From Anodontia alba (taxonomy: Eukaryota > Mollusca > Bivalvia > Lucinida > Lucinidae), in assembly GCA_964016985.1 (NCBI GenBank), contig OZ024826.1, positions 45,484,978 to 45,548,977 of the forward strand: 64,000 bases of DNA, given 5' to 3'. This document shows positions 35,501-49,900 of the stretch, piece by piece. Position numbers and translations under genes: made by a program. Under the pieces are notes generated by a model that saw only the letters and a program-made list of their open reading frames with translations, made no database searches and had not been told where the DNA came from. Position 1 is the first letter of the stretch, and each line of letters begins with the position of its first letter.

Positions 35501-38500
35501 TTGCATAAATCTTAAAAGTCTTGTGACCCAATTCACTTCCTTATTAAAACACACAACTTACCACCAATAAGAAGTTCTTGTCCATGTGAACCAATCAAAG
35601 TCTTTGAAAGATATGCTGCAAAGTCCACAAAAATTTCTCGTAATAATGGGGCCACTGACCCAAGAGCCCTTTCCAACCTTTCTGTTAGATTTGCTGAATC
35701 ACCTAACATTGAAAGATTTACTGTGGCAGGAATAGGCGTATTTTGCAATTCTAATTTTTCTGGTTTCTTAGATCCCCTGTTATCATGCCCTTCTCCCTCT
35801 GTCTCACTTGGTTTCCGAGTCCCTCCAGATATAGAAGAAATTGGCATTTGTTCCCCACTTATTGGGGATATTATTGTCTTAGTCACTGCTGCCTCAGCCT
35901 CTTCACTATTCTGAGCATTGTTAGTTTCATCCATTGTTGATTTTTCATCCTGAGTTTGCTCCTCTGTAGAACTCTCCTTTTCAGTTACTTCCTCCTGACT
36001 ACTCTCTTCTTTTGGAGGTTCAGAATCGGTCTTATCTTCTGCCTCTTGTTCTTCTTTTGATTCTTCACCTGCAAGAAGAAATAATTAAACCTTAACGTGG
36101 TATGCAAAATTGTATCAGATGACATTCTCATTTTTGTTTTTCATTTTACAGAGACAATCAGGCTTGACATTTCTGCTAAGCAGACGATTCACATGAAATG
36201 TTAAGCTTTATTTTCTCTGAACAGTTGAAAATCACATTACAGTTGATTACCATTATCTCAAACCCTGATATCTCAAAGTACTGATAAAGTCAAACTAAAG
36301 AAAGGACAATATTGTTTTTGTTCATTATATTTTAATTCCTTTTATTTCAAACTACTGTTATCCCAAACTAAAAACTCTGATCCCTTTGAGTTTGAGATAA
36401 TGAGAATCATCTGTGATTCAGAATACCATCTTCTGCTGTTGTGATTTGGGCTTTAACTCTTTCACTGCCATAGGAAATAATAACAGGCTTTTGCAAACAG
36501 CTTAGATCCAGATGAGACAGCTCATAATGAGTAAATTTGAAATTTGGGGACAAAGTACAGTTGACTCTTGTTATCTCGAACTCGCTTATCTTGAATAACC
36601 GCTTATCTCGAAGCAATAATCTGGTCCCTGCTTAAACATGAAAATCTAACAAGTGGTAACAAAATATTGTGGGAAAGAGGAGAAATTGCTCCTAAGGAGC
36701 AATTTCTCCTCTTTCCCACAATATTTTCAATATATCTCTTACTTCAGGAGTCAAATTACATATACATTTGTTAAATGTTGCTGTTCGATTCATTTTTTCC
36801 TAAATTCTGCAAATCTGATATGTCGATGTACGAATATCTCAAAGTATTTCAGATAGTCCCTTGGAATTCGAGATAACGAGACTCGACTGTAGTTAAGGGT
36901 TTAGAGAATGTGCCAACAGCAGAAAAAAAACAATGAATATGTTTGTGGGTACCAGTACATTCCATTATCAAAGGTACTTGAGAACCAGTGTGATACAAAT
37001 CTGGGACAAAGAAGGCCAGGAACTCATTTACTATTCTACTGTTTATGTATTTGAAACCTGCTTGAGAGATGAATTCCATTTTATAACTTTGTGGTGTTTC
37101 CTAGCACAGAATACAATCACCTTATCATAATCAGTGAAATTGTCTGAAATCCTCATGATGGGGCTTTAAAAACACACACAAAAAAAAATAAAAACAAAAA
37201 AAAAAAACATGTAAACAACAGACGTTTATGTTTTATTTAATTTTGACAAAATGCCACAGAAGTCTAAACTGGCCCAACAATATTCAACAATACAAACAAA
37301 CTACGAAAGCTTATTGGCACCTAATAATTACAAAGTGTATTTTGTTTAACCAGCTGTCATGTGACAGCTGTTTTTTGAACACTTTAATCTTATTGTTTTT
37401 GTGAACCAGACTGCTCCAAATACCAGCCAATATAATTGCAGTTGCATAAACCCTTAAGAGGACTCAATACACTTCATAGATTTTCACCTTTTATTTAAAA
37501 TGAGACATCTTTTATGACTTCCAGTCTGCTTTCCTACACACATCACCCTTCTGTTCTTTTCTTTTTTTTCATTTATTTAAAAAATACTAGCTACTTCGAT
37601 ATTTAATTATCTGAACTCCTGAATCAATTTAAACATACCTTCTTTTTCCTTGTCTTCTGCTGAAGGTTCAACTGTCTCTTCTTTCTCTGACTTATCTTCC
37701 TCTGTCTTCTCTGACTTATCTTCCTCTGTCTTCTCTGACTTATCTTCCTCTGTCTTCTCTGACTTATCTTCCTCTGTCTTCTCTGACTTATCTTCCTCAG
37801 TCTTTTCTGACTTATCTTCCTCAGTCTTTTCTGACTTATCTTCCTCAGTCTTTTCTGACTTATCTTCCTCAGTCTTTTCTGACTTATCTTCCTCAGTCTT
37901 TTCTGACTTATCTTCCTCAGTCTTTTCTGACTTATCTTCCTCAGTCTTATCTGATTTATCTTCTTCAGTCTTATCTGACTTATCTTCCTCGTCTGATTTT
38001 TCTCCCTCAGTCTCATCTGTCTTTTCTCCTTCAGTCTCCTCTTTTTTATCCTCCACTGTTTCTGCCTCCTCTGATATTTTTTCTTCAGTCTTAGAAGTGT
38101 CACCTGTCCCTGCATCCTCACCTTCTGAACCAGTTCCTCCTTCAGTTTCTGGTCTCTTTGGAGATGCTGGCTCAGAAGTGGCTTGTGACTCTATCAAGAA
38201 AGAAAAGAATATAATCAATCACAAAAATATTTTTCTTATTTCTCAATGAAATATATGTTGTGGATACCCATTAGTAGTGCCTTCCCGAGGCACTTCTAAT
38301 GAGTACTACAACATACGTTTTCATGGAGAAACATGAGAAGAGTGGGAGTGGTGGAGGGGGAGGGGGGAGGGGGGGGCAAAACAGTTTTGGCAGTTACCTC
38401 CCTTGAAAGTGTATTTATTCTCCTCAGAGGTAACTGTGATTACAGTAAATGTCCTAAAATTTCCTGCTTCTGAAGGAGCAGTCTGATCAGGGTCTAAAAT

Positions 38501-41500
38501 TTTTGCCATTTCACTACATATTTTAAGAAATAAAAACATGAAACGATCATACCCTGACATTATCATGTCGTGGGCAGACAACTCTGTTTAAAATTTACAA
38601 AATTTGCCAATGTGCAATCCTAAACCAGACCTCCACAATATCAATGAACATATCAAATTTGGTGAAATTCCATTGAAGTTTACTCAAGTTATTGTCCTTA
38701 AACTAAAATACAGATGCCGGCAGATAACTCTGTGAAAAAATAAATGAAATTTGCCCATCAGCAATCTCAAAGCAGATCTCCACAATATCAATGCACATAC
38801 CATGTTTGGTGAAAATCCATTGACTATACAGTAAATATCCTAAAATTTCAAATACTTTATTCCATCCTTTTATGGCACAATTTTTGCTTTCTATGCAATT
38901 GTTTCTCAAAATACTCAGTGGAATGGCAAACAGTGTAGACCCTGATCAGACTGCTCCTGGGTCTACACTGTTTGCATATGAAATTTTGTCAAACACTTTA
39001 GTGTTCGAAATTTTAGGAAATTTAAGGTACTTATCCTTACAGCTCAACATATCCATCTTACTATCTGCTGATGTGTCTAAAAGGTGCTGCATGAATGGCA
39101 AACAGTTTAGACCCTGATCAGATGCCACATGTTGCTGCAACTGATCTGGGTCTACACTGTTTACTGATGGCCTGTCTGTCCAAATATTCAGGAAAAATAA
39201 AGTATGCTTACCCAGGGAGGTATCCATATTAACGTGTACGTCAGCTGGGACGGTCAATCTTATTTTGTTTGTATCAACAATCTCATCCCCAGTTTCCTCC
39301 CCTGACTGGCTCTCCTCTTCTTCATCTCCTTCATCATGTACATCCTCTCCAGATGGTTCCTTTCCTGAAGACATAAACAGATATTAACCCTTAAAGGTTA
39401 ATACTGGAGCTAATTTTGATATAACCTTACTTTTTGTTGTCTGAAAATGCTATTTCCAAATGAAATTAAGCTGTCCCTAGTTTGCTATAAAATGCTTCTG
39501 TGGACTGTGCAATAAAATATTATAGGAGAAAATATTGTCAAAGTACACAGTTTGCGAACTAGGCTAAGGGAGGTAAAAATGTTATCAATTGAATAGTGAT
39601 TATAATTTAGGCATATTTGTATTTTTATGATAAGCATGTATATTTCTTTCACAAGGTGTGTGCAGTTTCTTCAGAACCTCAGTGAATTCATAAATTATCT
39701 ATATGAAACATAAGAGTTTTGTTTGTGTTGAGGTTTTACGGCCCAGTCAACCCAATGGGGTCATGTCAAGCGTGGTCAGTTTACCTAACCACACGTTTAC
39801 TGGGCAGGCTTAGTCCTCTAAGCTGTTAACCAGTATTGTGCACATTCTTTCGCCAGAAACTCACAACTGCCCTTCTTGAATCAGTGGAAGGAAGAGAATG
39901 ACTGTAGAAAATATTTGATGATCAATCTCTACGAAAGAATGTTGCCGACCTCGGCGGGGGTTGAACCTGCGACCTCCGGGTCTCCAGTCGGACGGCGCAT
40001 CCAACTGAGCCACTGAGGCCGGCTGGCATCTGGAGAAGCCAACTGATCTGGTTCTACACTGTTTGCAAAGGCAGGACATATCCGGTTTCAGGAGGACCAG
40101 GGTTAAAGGGAAAAGATACATTTTCATGGGAGGTCAACATTGTTTTATCACTTCTAAAAAATAACTGGTGATCAGTGTGAGAAAAATAAACAGGAAGTCA
40201 CACAAAATGCCTCCTTGTGAACAAGAAATACACTAAATGGCTATGTCGTAACAGCTGGTTGTGTTTAATAAACACAGCTAAATGATCAGACTCAACATTG
40301 TTCAGCCAAGTGTTAAAAGTAGGTCAAGGTCAGTAACGATCAATGGCATTGCAGGGTGCATCATGGCAGATGGTGTGTATGAAGTCTCATTAGCCTAGAA
40401 GCCTTGGTCTTTGGGAAATGGAGCTAAACACACAGACTATCACTGTTGATACTTAGGCCAACGATGATGCTTAAAAGTGATTTCTAAAGCAGTTGCAACA
40501 AAAAAGGCAGTTCAATCTTTAGGTGTATGGAGTCATCTTTAGCTTTGACATTCTCTTAAGATTATTGCATTCTGGAAAACATAAAACAGATGTTAACCCT
40601 TAACCCATTAAAGACTGAATCTCCCACACTATATGTTGGAAGAGTCCATTTTCAATTTTAGATATGTCAGGCTACATTATATAGATATTCCTAAAGAAAA
40701 ATGGTTGAACTATTTGCAAACAGTGAAGATCTTGATCAGACGCCACATTCTGCAGCGTCTGATCTGGATCTGCACTTTTTGCCAGCTACCCGTTTAAGGG
40801 TTTAAGGACCTCGACTTTTCAATTGGTTAAAGAACCAGAAACAACAACAGCGGAATACATTCTTAAAGATTTTTTTTTTTAAGAAAATAAGACTTGACAT
40901 TTCAAGTGAATCATCTGCAAGGAAAAAAATATTAAGAATGTCATTCTGCTGCTGTTGTGATATTCAGAATCACAACAGACAACATTCTTAAATATACTAT
41001 ATTGTGAATAATAAAGCTTGATGTTTCATCTGCTCTTAAGGTTTGACATTTCATGTCATTTTTCGCATAACAGTCAAGCCTTTTTTTAACAAGGTAAATA
41101 TTTTAAAATATTTTTGCTTTCAAAAATAAGGCTGATATTTCATGCAAATCATTTGTTCATAAGGCATGACAAAACTATGTGAATCATTTGTCAAGCCTTG
41201 TTTCTTACAGTGCTGATTATGGTTGAAATAAACATCATATTTTGCATGACAGTAACATCATAAGCAATAATAAAGTATATTTCTATAAAACACAAACAAG
41301 TCCTGTTAATAAAATAACAAGATTTCAACTGAAAATCTTTCCAGAGTAGGTGAATTTCTAGTTATACACTTGGAACTTGAAGAGGATTTACTTTAAAAGA
41401 AAAATAAATAAGATTAAAATTCAACACTTTTTCAGAAACTATTCAAATAAAGAATTTCTTGATTCAAGACAATGGCTATTTGATTATTTTCTCAAATCAG

Positions 41501-43893
41501 AAATAATTCTTAATTTTTCCAATAATATCATTACAAAAACACTCCTATTCAAATATACTGAAAATTTTACCACCAAAAAATGAAAGTTTTCAGATAAAAA
41601 ATTTTTTTTTTCTTATTTCTGCTCAAAACATAGATTGTGTGTACTCATTATGACCGCCTCGGCGAGGCGGTTCTAACGAGTACCCACAATCTATGTTTTT
41701 GAGCAGAAATATGAAAAATAATGTATACCCCTGTAAACCCCAGTTTTACAATATAAATGTGGGGTTTAAGGGGGTCAAAATTATATAGGCATGTTTTCTT
41801 GATGTGGACATACAAAATATGTAACAATACATGTACAACACAGCCAGCCCCAATTCTAATGTTATTCCTTTATATCTTAAAGAAGCAAGCCCTATTGCAT
41901 GAAAGAAATATTAAATCTCAATTCCATTTTCTCTTTGTGTGTTCAAATTTTAATCTACTAGTATGTGTATAACTTTTTAAGAGCTGTCACAGGACAGCTT
42001 AGCTCTCCTGAATCATGCTTTGCCAATAAAATCAAACAAGAATTTGCGTGAGTCAACGTCACACCTGCATTGGGCAATCGTATCAGTATAATACTAAAGG
42101 AAGTAAGTAACATACTTCAAACTTTGAGTCATACCAACTTATTATCGGAAAATATGATGTTTATACATGACATATACTTCAAAATATAAAGCAAAATTAC
42201 TGGACCATGAAATATAGGTCACACAACCTATATTATTTTGAAGTCAAACTTCCGGTTATAACAACTCATAATCCAATATTCTTCAAGATATAAGGTACAT
42301 TTTTGGAATATCACTGGACTGTGAAATATAGGTCACTGTGACTACAATAGCTCTTCAGCTAAAAAGTACTTATAATATATGTTTTCATAAACAGATAGGA
42401 AAAATATGTCTGGACCTACATGTAGAGCATTACTCTTTTATTTTTCACAAAAAACAGGGTCTGATGTTTCATTCAAGTCATCTCTAAAGCAGATGATTTG
42501 AACAAATGACATCTCCTATTTCCTTAAAACCAAATGTGGTATATGTCCTAAAATTGCAAACACTTTATTCTAAACTTTTTTGGCTTACATATATATTTTG
42601 CTTTTTATGAAGTTGTTTTTTAAAATACTTGATGGAATGACATACAGTGTAGCCCAAGATCAGACTGCTCTTTCAGATGCAATCTGATCTGAATCTGCTC
42701 TGTTTGCATATGCCATTTTTTCCCTTAAACTCTAAACAGAAAGACAACAAACAACAAATTTACAATCATTCAACAAAGAGCTTAGAAGTATCAATTAGCA
42801 TCCTGGGAAAATTCAGCACATGACAAACTGATTAGCTACACATTTTTGTCCACTGAAAACAGGACCATATATTTCATGCAAATTTTCTAACAGACTCTGT
42901 GGAAAATATTTCAAAATTAGCATTTCCTGAAATTTTCATTCAGCATGCTAGGCATTAAATCACAAAAGCTGAAACAAAACTTGTCAGTCATGCTAAACAA
43001 TCTCAAAAATATTTTAAAAGGAGTTTTACAAAATTACTGCACTATAATGAACAGCAAACAAAAACAAAGTTTGAAGGTAAATTCAAATTACAATAACATA
43101 AAATATCTAACAGAAATACACTAGAACAGGGAGTTTGCAAACAGTCTAAAGCTTGTTACAACAGCTAGTTCTGAACCTTTTGATTCTTTTTCTTCCACAG
43201 AGTTGCTATCTTTTGACTGATCTTCATCATAAGACTGGTCCACTTCATCAGATTCATCATCACTATTAGTTTTACTATCTTCCTTTGTACCAGTCTCCTC
43301 TTGAGACTGGTTCTCATCCTTTAACTCACTGTCTCCTTCAGACTGACTTTCTGTTTCTACCTGATTTTCCCCTTTAAGCTGATTGTCAGTTTCTGTCTTC
43401 TTTTCATCTTCAGAATGATTTTCAGCTTTTGGTTGTATTTCATCCACAGATTGACTTTCTGATTTTGGTTGTTTTTTATCCTCAGACTGGTTTTCGCCAT
43501 CTGACTGACCTTTACTTTCAATACTCTCTTTTGACTGGGTTTCATGTATTTTAACATCATCCCCTGAGCCTGAGATCATCTGACTAAGTAAACTTGCCTG
43601 ATCATCAAGAACAGACAGAATTGTCTTTTCTTCCAACTTCTGCTGGTCCAAGCTTTGTGCCTTTGAGGCTTGCAGAATAACTTTGTTATCGCTTAGATTA
43701 GGTAACTTGCTTGATATGCTTCCTGATCGAACGTTTTCTATGGAAGTCCCATCTACGAGGAGGGACATTGCTGGTCGTAAATTGTGCCAGTATTTGGCAG
43801 CTGTAAATAATTAATATAGTAAATATTCTAAAAATTCAAATAGTAAGATCTGAATTAAAAAAAAAAAAAAAAAAACACACACAAAAACACACA

Positions 43894-43939
<46 letters not shown>

Positions 43940-46900
43940 ATTAAACAATGATTCTTTGAGAGAAGGAACAAATTTTGCAAGGGAGACAATTGGCAATTTG
44001 ATTGCCTCCCTTAGCAAAATTAGTCACTTCCTTCTGTTTCATTGGCAAATTCAGATAATTAAATGACCTCATTATTTATTTTCTGTTTGAATGTTTAGAA
44101 CATTTAAATCACATATCATGAATTTTTAAAAGACATACCTGAGCAAAGAGTGTCAAAAAAATAAAACTGAGCAGTTTGATTACTGACTGCACTATCTGCC
44201 CCTCATCCAAAAATGTTTGACATATGATAAAGTAATTCAATAGATGTGTTTAAATTTTAGGAAGTCTACACTATTTGCTCAGGCCTGTATGTCCGAATAC
44301 ATATGGTAAATACATTATATATACTCAGTCATAAAATCAAAACAGAATGGCAAACAGTGTAGATCCTGATGAGATGGCTCATTATGAGCCATCTCATCAG
44401 GATCTATACTGTTTGCAAAAGCACTGTTTTGTTCTGCAGGGCTGAAAGGGTTAAAAAAGCGAAATACTGCTTGAATAGGCAGTACCAAAAATATGACACT
44501 GAAATGCATGTATCAACTCTTTCATCCCTGAGTTTCTGCAATGGACTCTACTCTGTCTTTGAATTTGGACATGTCCATTGTTGCAAATAGGGATATCAGT
44601 GAAAAATCTAGAACCAAACAGCAAACAGTGTGGATCCCCATGAGATGGCTCAATTTGAGCAGTCTCATCTTGATCTACACTGTTTGCATAAGCCCTAGAC
44701 AAATGACATGATGTTTCACCCAGTCACATTATACTGGCATCAAGCTGACCATTTCTGAGTCCTATCTCTACTTTCTTAATGCAGAGCGTCAAGCAGACAA
44801 GCAGCTAGTAACATTTTTGAAGTCTTTGCTATGGCTCTGCCAGGGACAGAACCCACAACCTTCCAGTCACAAAGTGGACACTTTACCAGTTGAGCCACTA
44901 CATTGTCATTACAGGAGAATTTGCCTCCTAGGAACAAACAGTACAGACATCTGTGTAATTTTTCTTTCATTAGCCCTAGTCCTACTGAACCTTGATATGC
45001 TGCCTTTGCAAACAGAGTAGATCCAGATCAGTTGGCTTCTGAAGAAGCCAACTGATCTGGATCTGCACTGTTTGCCATTAAATATATGAATTTGTATCAA
45101 CCTGGATTAATCAATCTGATTGGCTAAAAGTTAGAAGTGAGCGTGGCATCCTAATTTATTCAGCATGACAAGGGTTAACAGAACTTGATACTTTATTAAC
45201 CCATTTACATGATTAGACTCTTCTATCACATTTCTTTGAGCCAATCTATTTCCTATAGCAGGGTGTCTGGTCAGATTTTATTATTATTCTGTTATATAGA
45301 AATTGTTGTATTTATTACAAATTGTGTAAAAAATGATCAGATGTCACATTCTGGGGCATCTGATATGGGTCTGCACTGTTTGCCAATTGCCGGCCTCGGT
45401 GGCTCAGTTGGATGCGCCGTCCGACTGGAGACCAGGAGGTCACGGGTTCAACTCCCGCCAAGGTCGGCAACATTCTTTCGTGGAGATTGATCATGAAATA
45501 TTTTCTACGGTCATTTTCTCCCTTCTGCTGATTCAAGAAGGGCAGTTGTCAGTTTCTGGCGAAAGAATGTGCACAATACTGGCTAACCACTTAGAGGACT
45601 AAGCCTGCCCAGTAAACATGTGGTTGGGTAAACTGACCACGCTCGACATGACCCCATTGGGTTGACTGGGCCGTAAAACCTCCACACAAACAAACTGTTT
45701 GCCAATTACCCTTTTTTGGGTCTCCAGACTAAAATTGGTTAAATTCTGTCCAGCTCAATGTCATCAACTGATATCTAACACTTTGCACTGTATGGGTAAA
45801 TTCAGCAGACTGCAGACTGATAATTGTTTGTGTTGAGGTTTTACGGCCCAGTCAACCCAATGGGGTCATGTTGAGTGCGGTCAGTTTACCTAACCACACA
45901 TTTACTGGGCAGGCTTAGTCCTCAAAGCGGTTAACCAGTATTGTGCACATTCTTCGCCAGAAACTGACAACTGCCCTCCTTGGATCAGTGGAAGGGAGAG
46001 AAAACAGACTGATAATATTTTTCTCTTTTTTCAAAGATAATAGGATTGGACTTTTCATGCAAATTGTCTTCTCCTAAGGAGACAATTTGCAGAAAATGTC
46101 AAATTTTGTTTTCTGAAAAAATTATAAGAATATTTCAAAATGTCTTCTGCTGAAACTTTTACCCAGCATGCAAATTGCTAACCTCAACATACTAGAGATT
46201 AAACAGTCCAATGCTGGAATGATTACCTGAAGGACTGGAGTTGGAGTCCTTTCGTTTGTTACTGGTCGGTGTCTGTGCAGGGCTGGGCGGTTCAAGAATA
46301 TCACGGTACTTGGATACCATAAGCACTGATGTGAAGTACACGATGGCTAAGGCTAAAAACTGGGCCTGTTTTGTCTCCTCCTGAAATAGAACAAATTAAC
46401 CCTTAAAGCACTAATCACAACGGCAAGCAGACAATTCACATGAAATGCCAAATCTTATTTTTCTCTGAAAAAAATAATAAAAACATAAAATGCCTTCTGC
46501 TACAAGTTTGCTTTGCACTTTAAGGGTTAATTCCCTTACAAACAAGCATACATATATTACAGTGTACAACAAGATCTAAATTCTGACAATGCAGATGGTC
46601 TTTTCAAAGGGAGATAACTTTTGCAGACATAATTTTGTTCCCTGACAATGGAATTGTTTCAAAAATAGCCATCAGAAGAGATGGCAAATCCCTAGACCAA
46701 ACTACAACTTCTAAATTTGGTGTATATTTCAGTAAGATATCATGGAAATATTGAAACAGCACAAAGTAAAAAGATGCAAAGATAGAATGAAATGTGTCCA
46801 AAGTAATAATGAAAACAATCATTGGTGTACTATAAATGATTTCATTTTTCAAAGTGCACATTTTTTTTTTATTTTTTACTTATTTTATTTAATAATTCAT

Positions 46901-49900
46901 TATTTTTGTCTTTTTTTTTTTTTTTTTTTTTTTTTTCATTTTTGTCAAAAATCATCTATAAGTGCCTTTTGATGAGATTACTTTATATCATTTGTACAAG
47001 ATACATAATATTTGCAAATACTTTGTGTAGCTACATGTTCACAACTAATAGCAAAAATAAATGCCTTGTAAACACTCCTCTTGACCTGATATATATTCCT
47101 ACCAATTATTATCAAATTATCCCAAACACAGCATGGCCAGTGTTAAACAAGTCCATTTCACAACTTGGTCAGCTATCCAAATAAGTGCTATCGGAATGAT
47201 CAGATGCATGTTCTGAAATGTCTGATCTGGGTCTACACAGTTTGCTCAGGCCCATATCTGAATATTTAGGATACATATATGAGCCAGCGCATGACAAAAC
47301 CAATAAAATGATATGTATGCCAAGCGAAGACTCAGATCTGCCTGGGCATCCACCCAGTCTGATCAGAGTCTTCATTGTCTGCATGAAGAAAGCTTAGGTC
47401 CTTATCTACACATTGAGTGCATAGCAAAGACTCTGATTGTTTGTGTTGAGATTTTACGGCCCAGTCAACCCAATGGAGTCATGTTGAACGCGGTCAGTTT
47501 ACCTAACCACACGTTTACTGGGCAGGCTTAGTCCTCTAAGCAGTTAACCAGTATTGCACACATTCTTTTGCCAGAAACTGACAACTGCAATTTCAGGGGG
47601 AAGAATGACTGCAGAAATATCTTCATGATCTATCTCTATGAAAGCTATCTGGATGAGCTGAGATTTGAACTTGTCTCCCTGAATATGCAGTCAGACATGC
47701 TACCAACTGTTCTATGCAGCCCAGATCACAAAAATACCTCATTTATCCTAAGTATTCTGACTGACAGGCCTGATCAAACAGTGTAGACCCACTGTACAAT
47801 GCATTTTAGACACACTAACTGGTATGTAAATGTATTTATTCAAATCTAACCTTTACCACTCGCTAGGCAAATTTAGCAGATGACAAACTGATTCCATTTT
47901 TCTTATTTTTCCCAGAAAATAGGCTTTGACATTTCATGCAAATTGTCTCCTAAGGAGGTAATTTGCATGAAGTGTCAAAAAAAATGTCAAAAAAAAAAAA
48001 AATGCCCTTGGAAACAAAGAACACATTACAGATTAGAAAATGGGAGCCTCCATTTTATTGACTCTTCATAAGCAGTAATGAAGTTTGTAACATTGCTTAT
48101 GCCATCTAGTGTATACATGAGCAGAACTCCATTTTCAAAGATACCACAATGAGCCCAATGATCCCAAAGGAAATGAAATATAATCTGCACTATGGCCTAT
48201 TTTCTGGGAAAAAAAAAAAACAAACAAGAAAAATATTTCAAAATGTCGTCTGCTGAAAACTTTATCCAGAGTGCTAAGAGTTAAGGACAAAATTGTGGTA
48301 GGCAGTTAAGGGTAAATATGACTGGTTTAAAAATACATAGTCAATATAATTAAGGACAGCAAAAATCCATAGTCAATATAATAAATGGTAGCAAAGTTAT
48401 ACACAGTCAAACTTCAATGGCTCGAACATCTTTGGGACTATGGAAATTTGTTCAAGAAATGGGTAATTCGAGCCACTGAGGGTTAATCATGGTGCCAGGT
48501 CAGGAAGCAAACAGCATTATTTTTGTTAAATCTTTTCCATTTTCTACACAATAATTTTATGTTGAGTAAACTCATTAGAATCATCTCAATGAACATACAA
48601 TTTCATGATAAAATATGAAAATTTTTCTAAATATTTGTTTTTTTTTTAATCTATTGGAAAATTTCGTAGGGACTCCAAAACAAGTTCGAATTAGCCATGG
48701 TAAACGAGCCATCAGTGTTCGAGCCATTGAGGTTCGACTGTATATAAAGTTTAAAGCACCATAAGCATCAGCAAAACAGGTTACCAGATTAGTTCTTTAA
48801 TACTCTTTCAGTTTTACAACTCTCTGGGCCAACTCAGCAGATTACTAATCAGTGATATTTTTCTTATTTTTCCCAGAAAATAGACTTTGATATTTCATAC
48901 AAATGGAGACAATTTGCATTACATGCCAAAGTCTATTTTATGGGGAAAAACAATAAAAAAATATGTAAAAATTTTGCCTGCTGCAATTTTTACCCAGCAC
49001 ACTAAGCATTAAGCGAAATATGACCCTGACAAATGAGTGATGTTTTCCTTATTTTTTTCAGAAAATAGGTATTGACATTTCATACATATCATGTAGGAGT
49101 CATAAGCCAGGGGCCGATTCAGAGGGATGTGGGGTGTTCGGTCGAACCCCCTTTGACTTAAAACTTCATTTTCATGAGACATTTTGGATAAATTTGATAA
49201 ACCTGGAATACCATATTTACCCTAAATATTCACACCTTTGCTCTCTCCCTTATACTTCTATTCAACAAGTCCATTTGCTGCCTGTGAGTGTGTGTAAAAT
49301 TGCTGAATGAGCGGCAAACAGTGTAGACCCTGAGCAGACACTGTGTTCTGCGGCATCTGATCTGGTTCTACACTGTTTGCTAAGGTCTGTCTGTCCGAAT
49401 ACATAGAGTAAATACTGTAATTTTATCAAATCGAACCCCATCAGAAATCATCCTGGATCCATCCCTGCTAAACAGATTGTCTACTCTGTTTTCAACATCT
49501 TTCAGAAAGTCATTTTTTGTGTGGCTCTTTACTCAGAAGAAGTAAATTTGCAAGGCTGTGTCATCATTCAATGCAAAACCTTTTGTCAAAACTACCTATG
49601 CATCAAAAAGTTTTTCTATTCACTGGTTTTAAAAGATTCAAAAGCATCCATTTTTCCATAGTGAAAATGGCTACAAAGTAGATTTTGTTTTCTACATGAA
49701 AATAGATGTCTCCCCTATTTCAGAGTACTGCTTTGTACAGTTAGTAAATATCAAAGGGCCATAACTCAAAAAACGGTAAACCAGAGTTATGGTTTGAGTG
49801 TTCTGCATGTCATTTCATGATGCTTAACATTTATGTAAAGTTTCGTGAAACTATCTATAATGTTTTTAAAGGGAGGAAGTAGATACAAATATATGACCGA

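Noticed and set aside
37624..38121. Minus-strand 165-codon Arg/Lys/Gln-rich frame
   Set aside because: Shifted frame of the same minisatellite; the true frame continues the upstream and downstream exons in phase.
37650..38249. Plus-strand 199-codon Ser/Phe/Leu-rich frame
   Set aside because: It is the complement of the 24-bp coding repeat in neurobeachin exon e. A stop-free repeat unit of length divisible by three stays open on the other strand without being coding.
43811..44017. Minus-strand frame with poly-Val/Cys
   Set aside because: Translation of the CA microsatellite.
44820..44910. Possible functional tRNA gene
   Set aside because: Box A and box B likenesses are present, but no paired acceptor or anticodon stem can be drawn. 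The same goes for 13588-13652 and 11650-11722.
45209..45602. Several short frames across the 45-kb SINE
   Set aside because: They read the tRNA-derived SINE and the MITE core (NSxxPxQ-type peptides); retroposon sequence, not genes.
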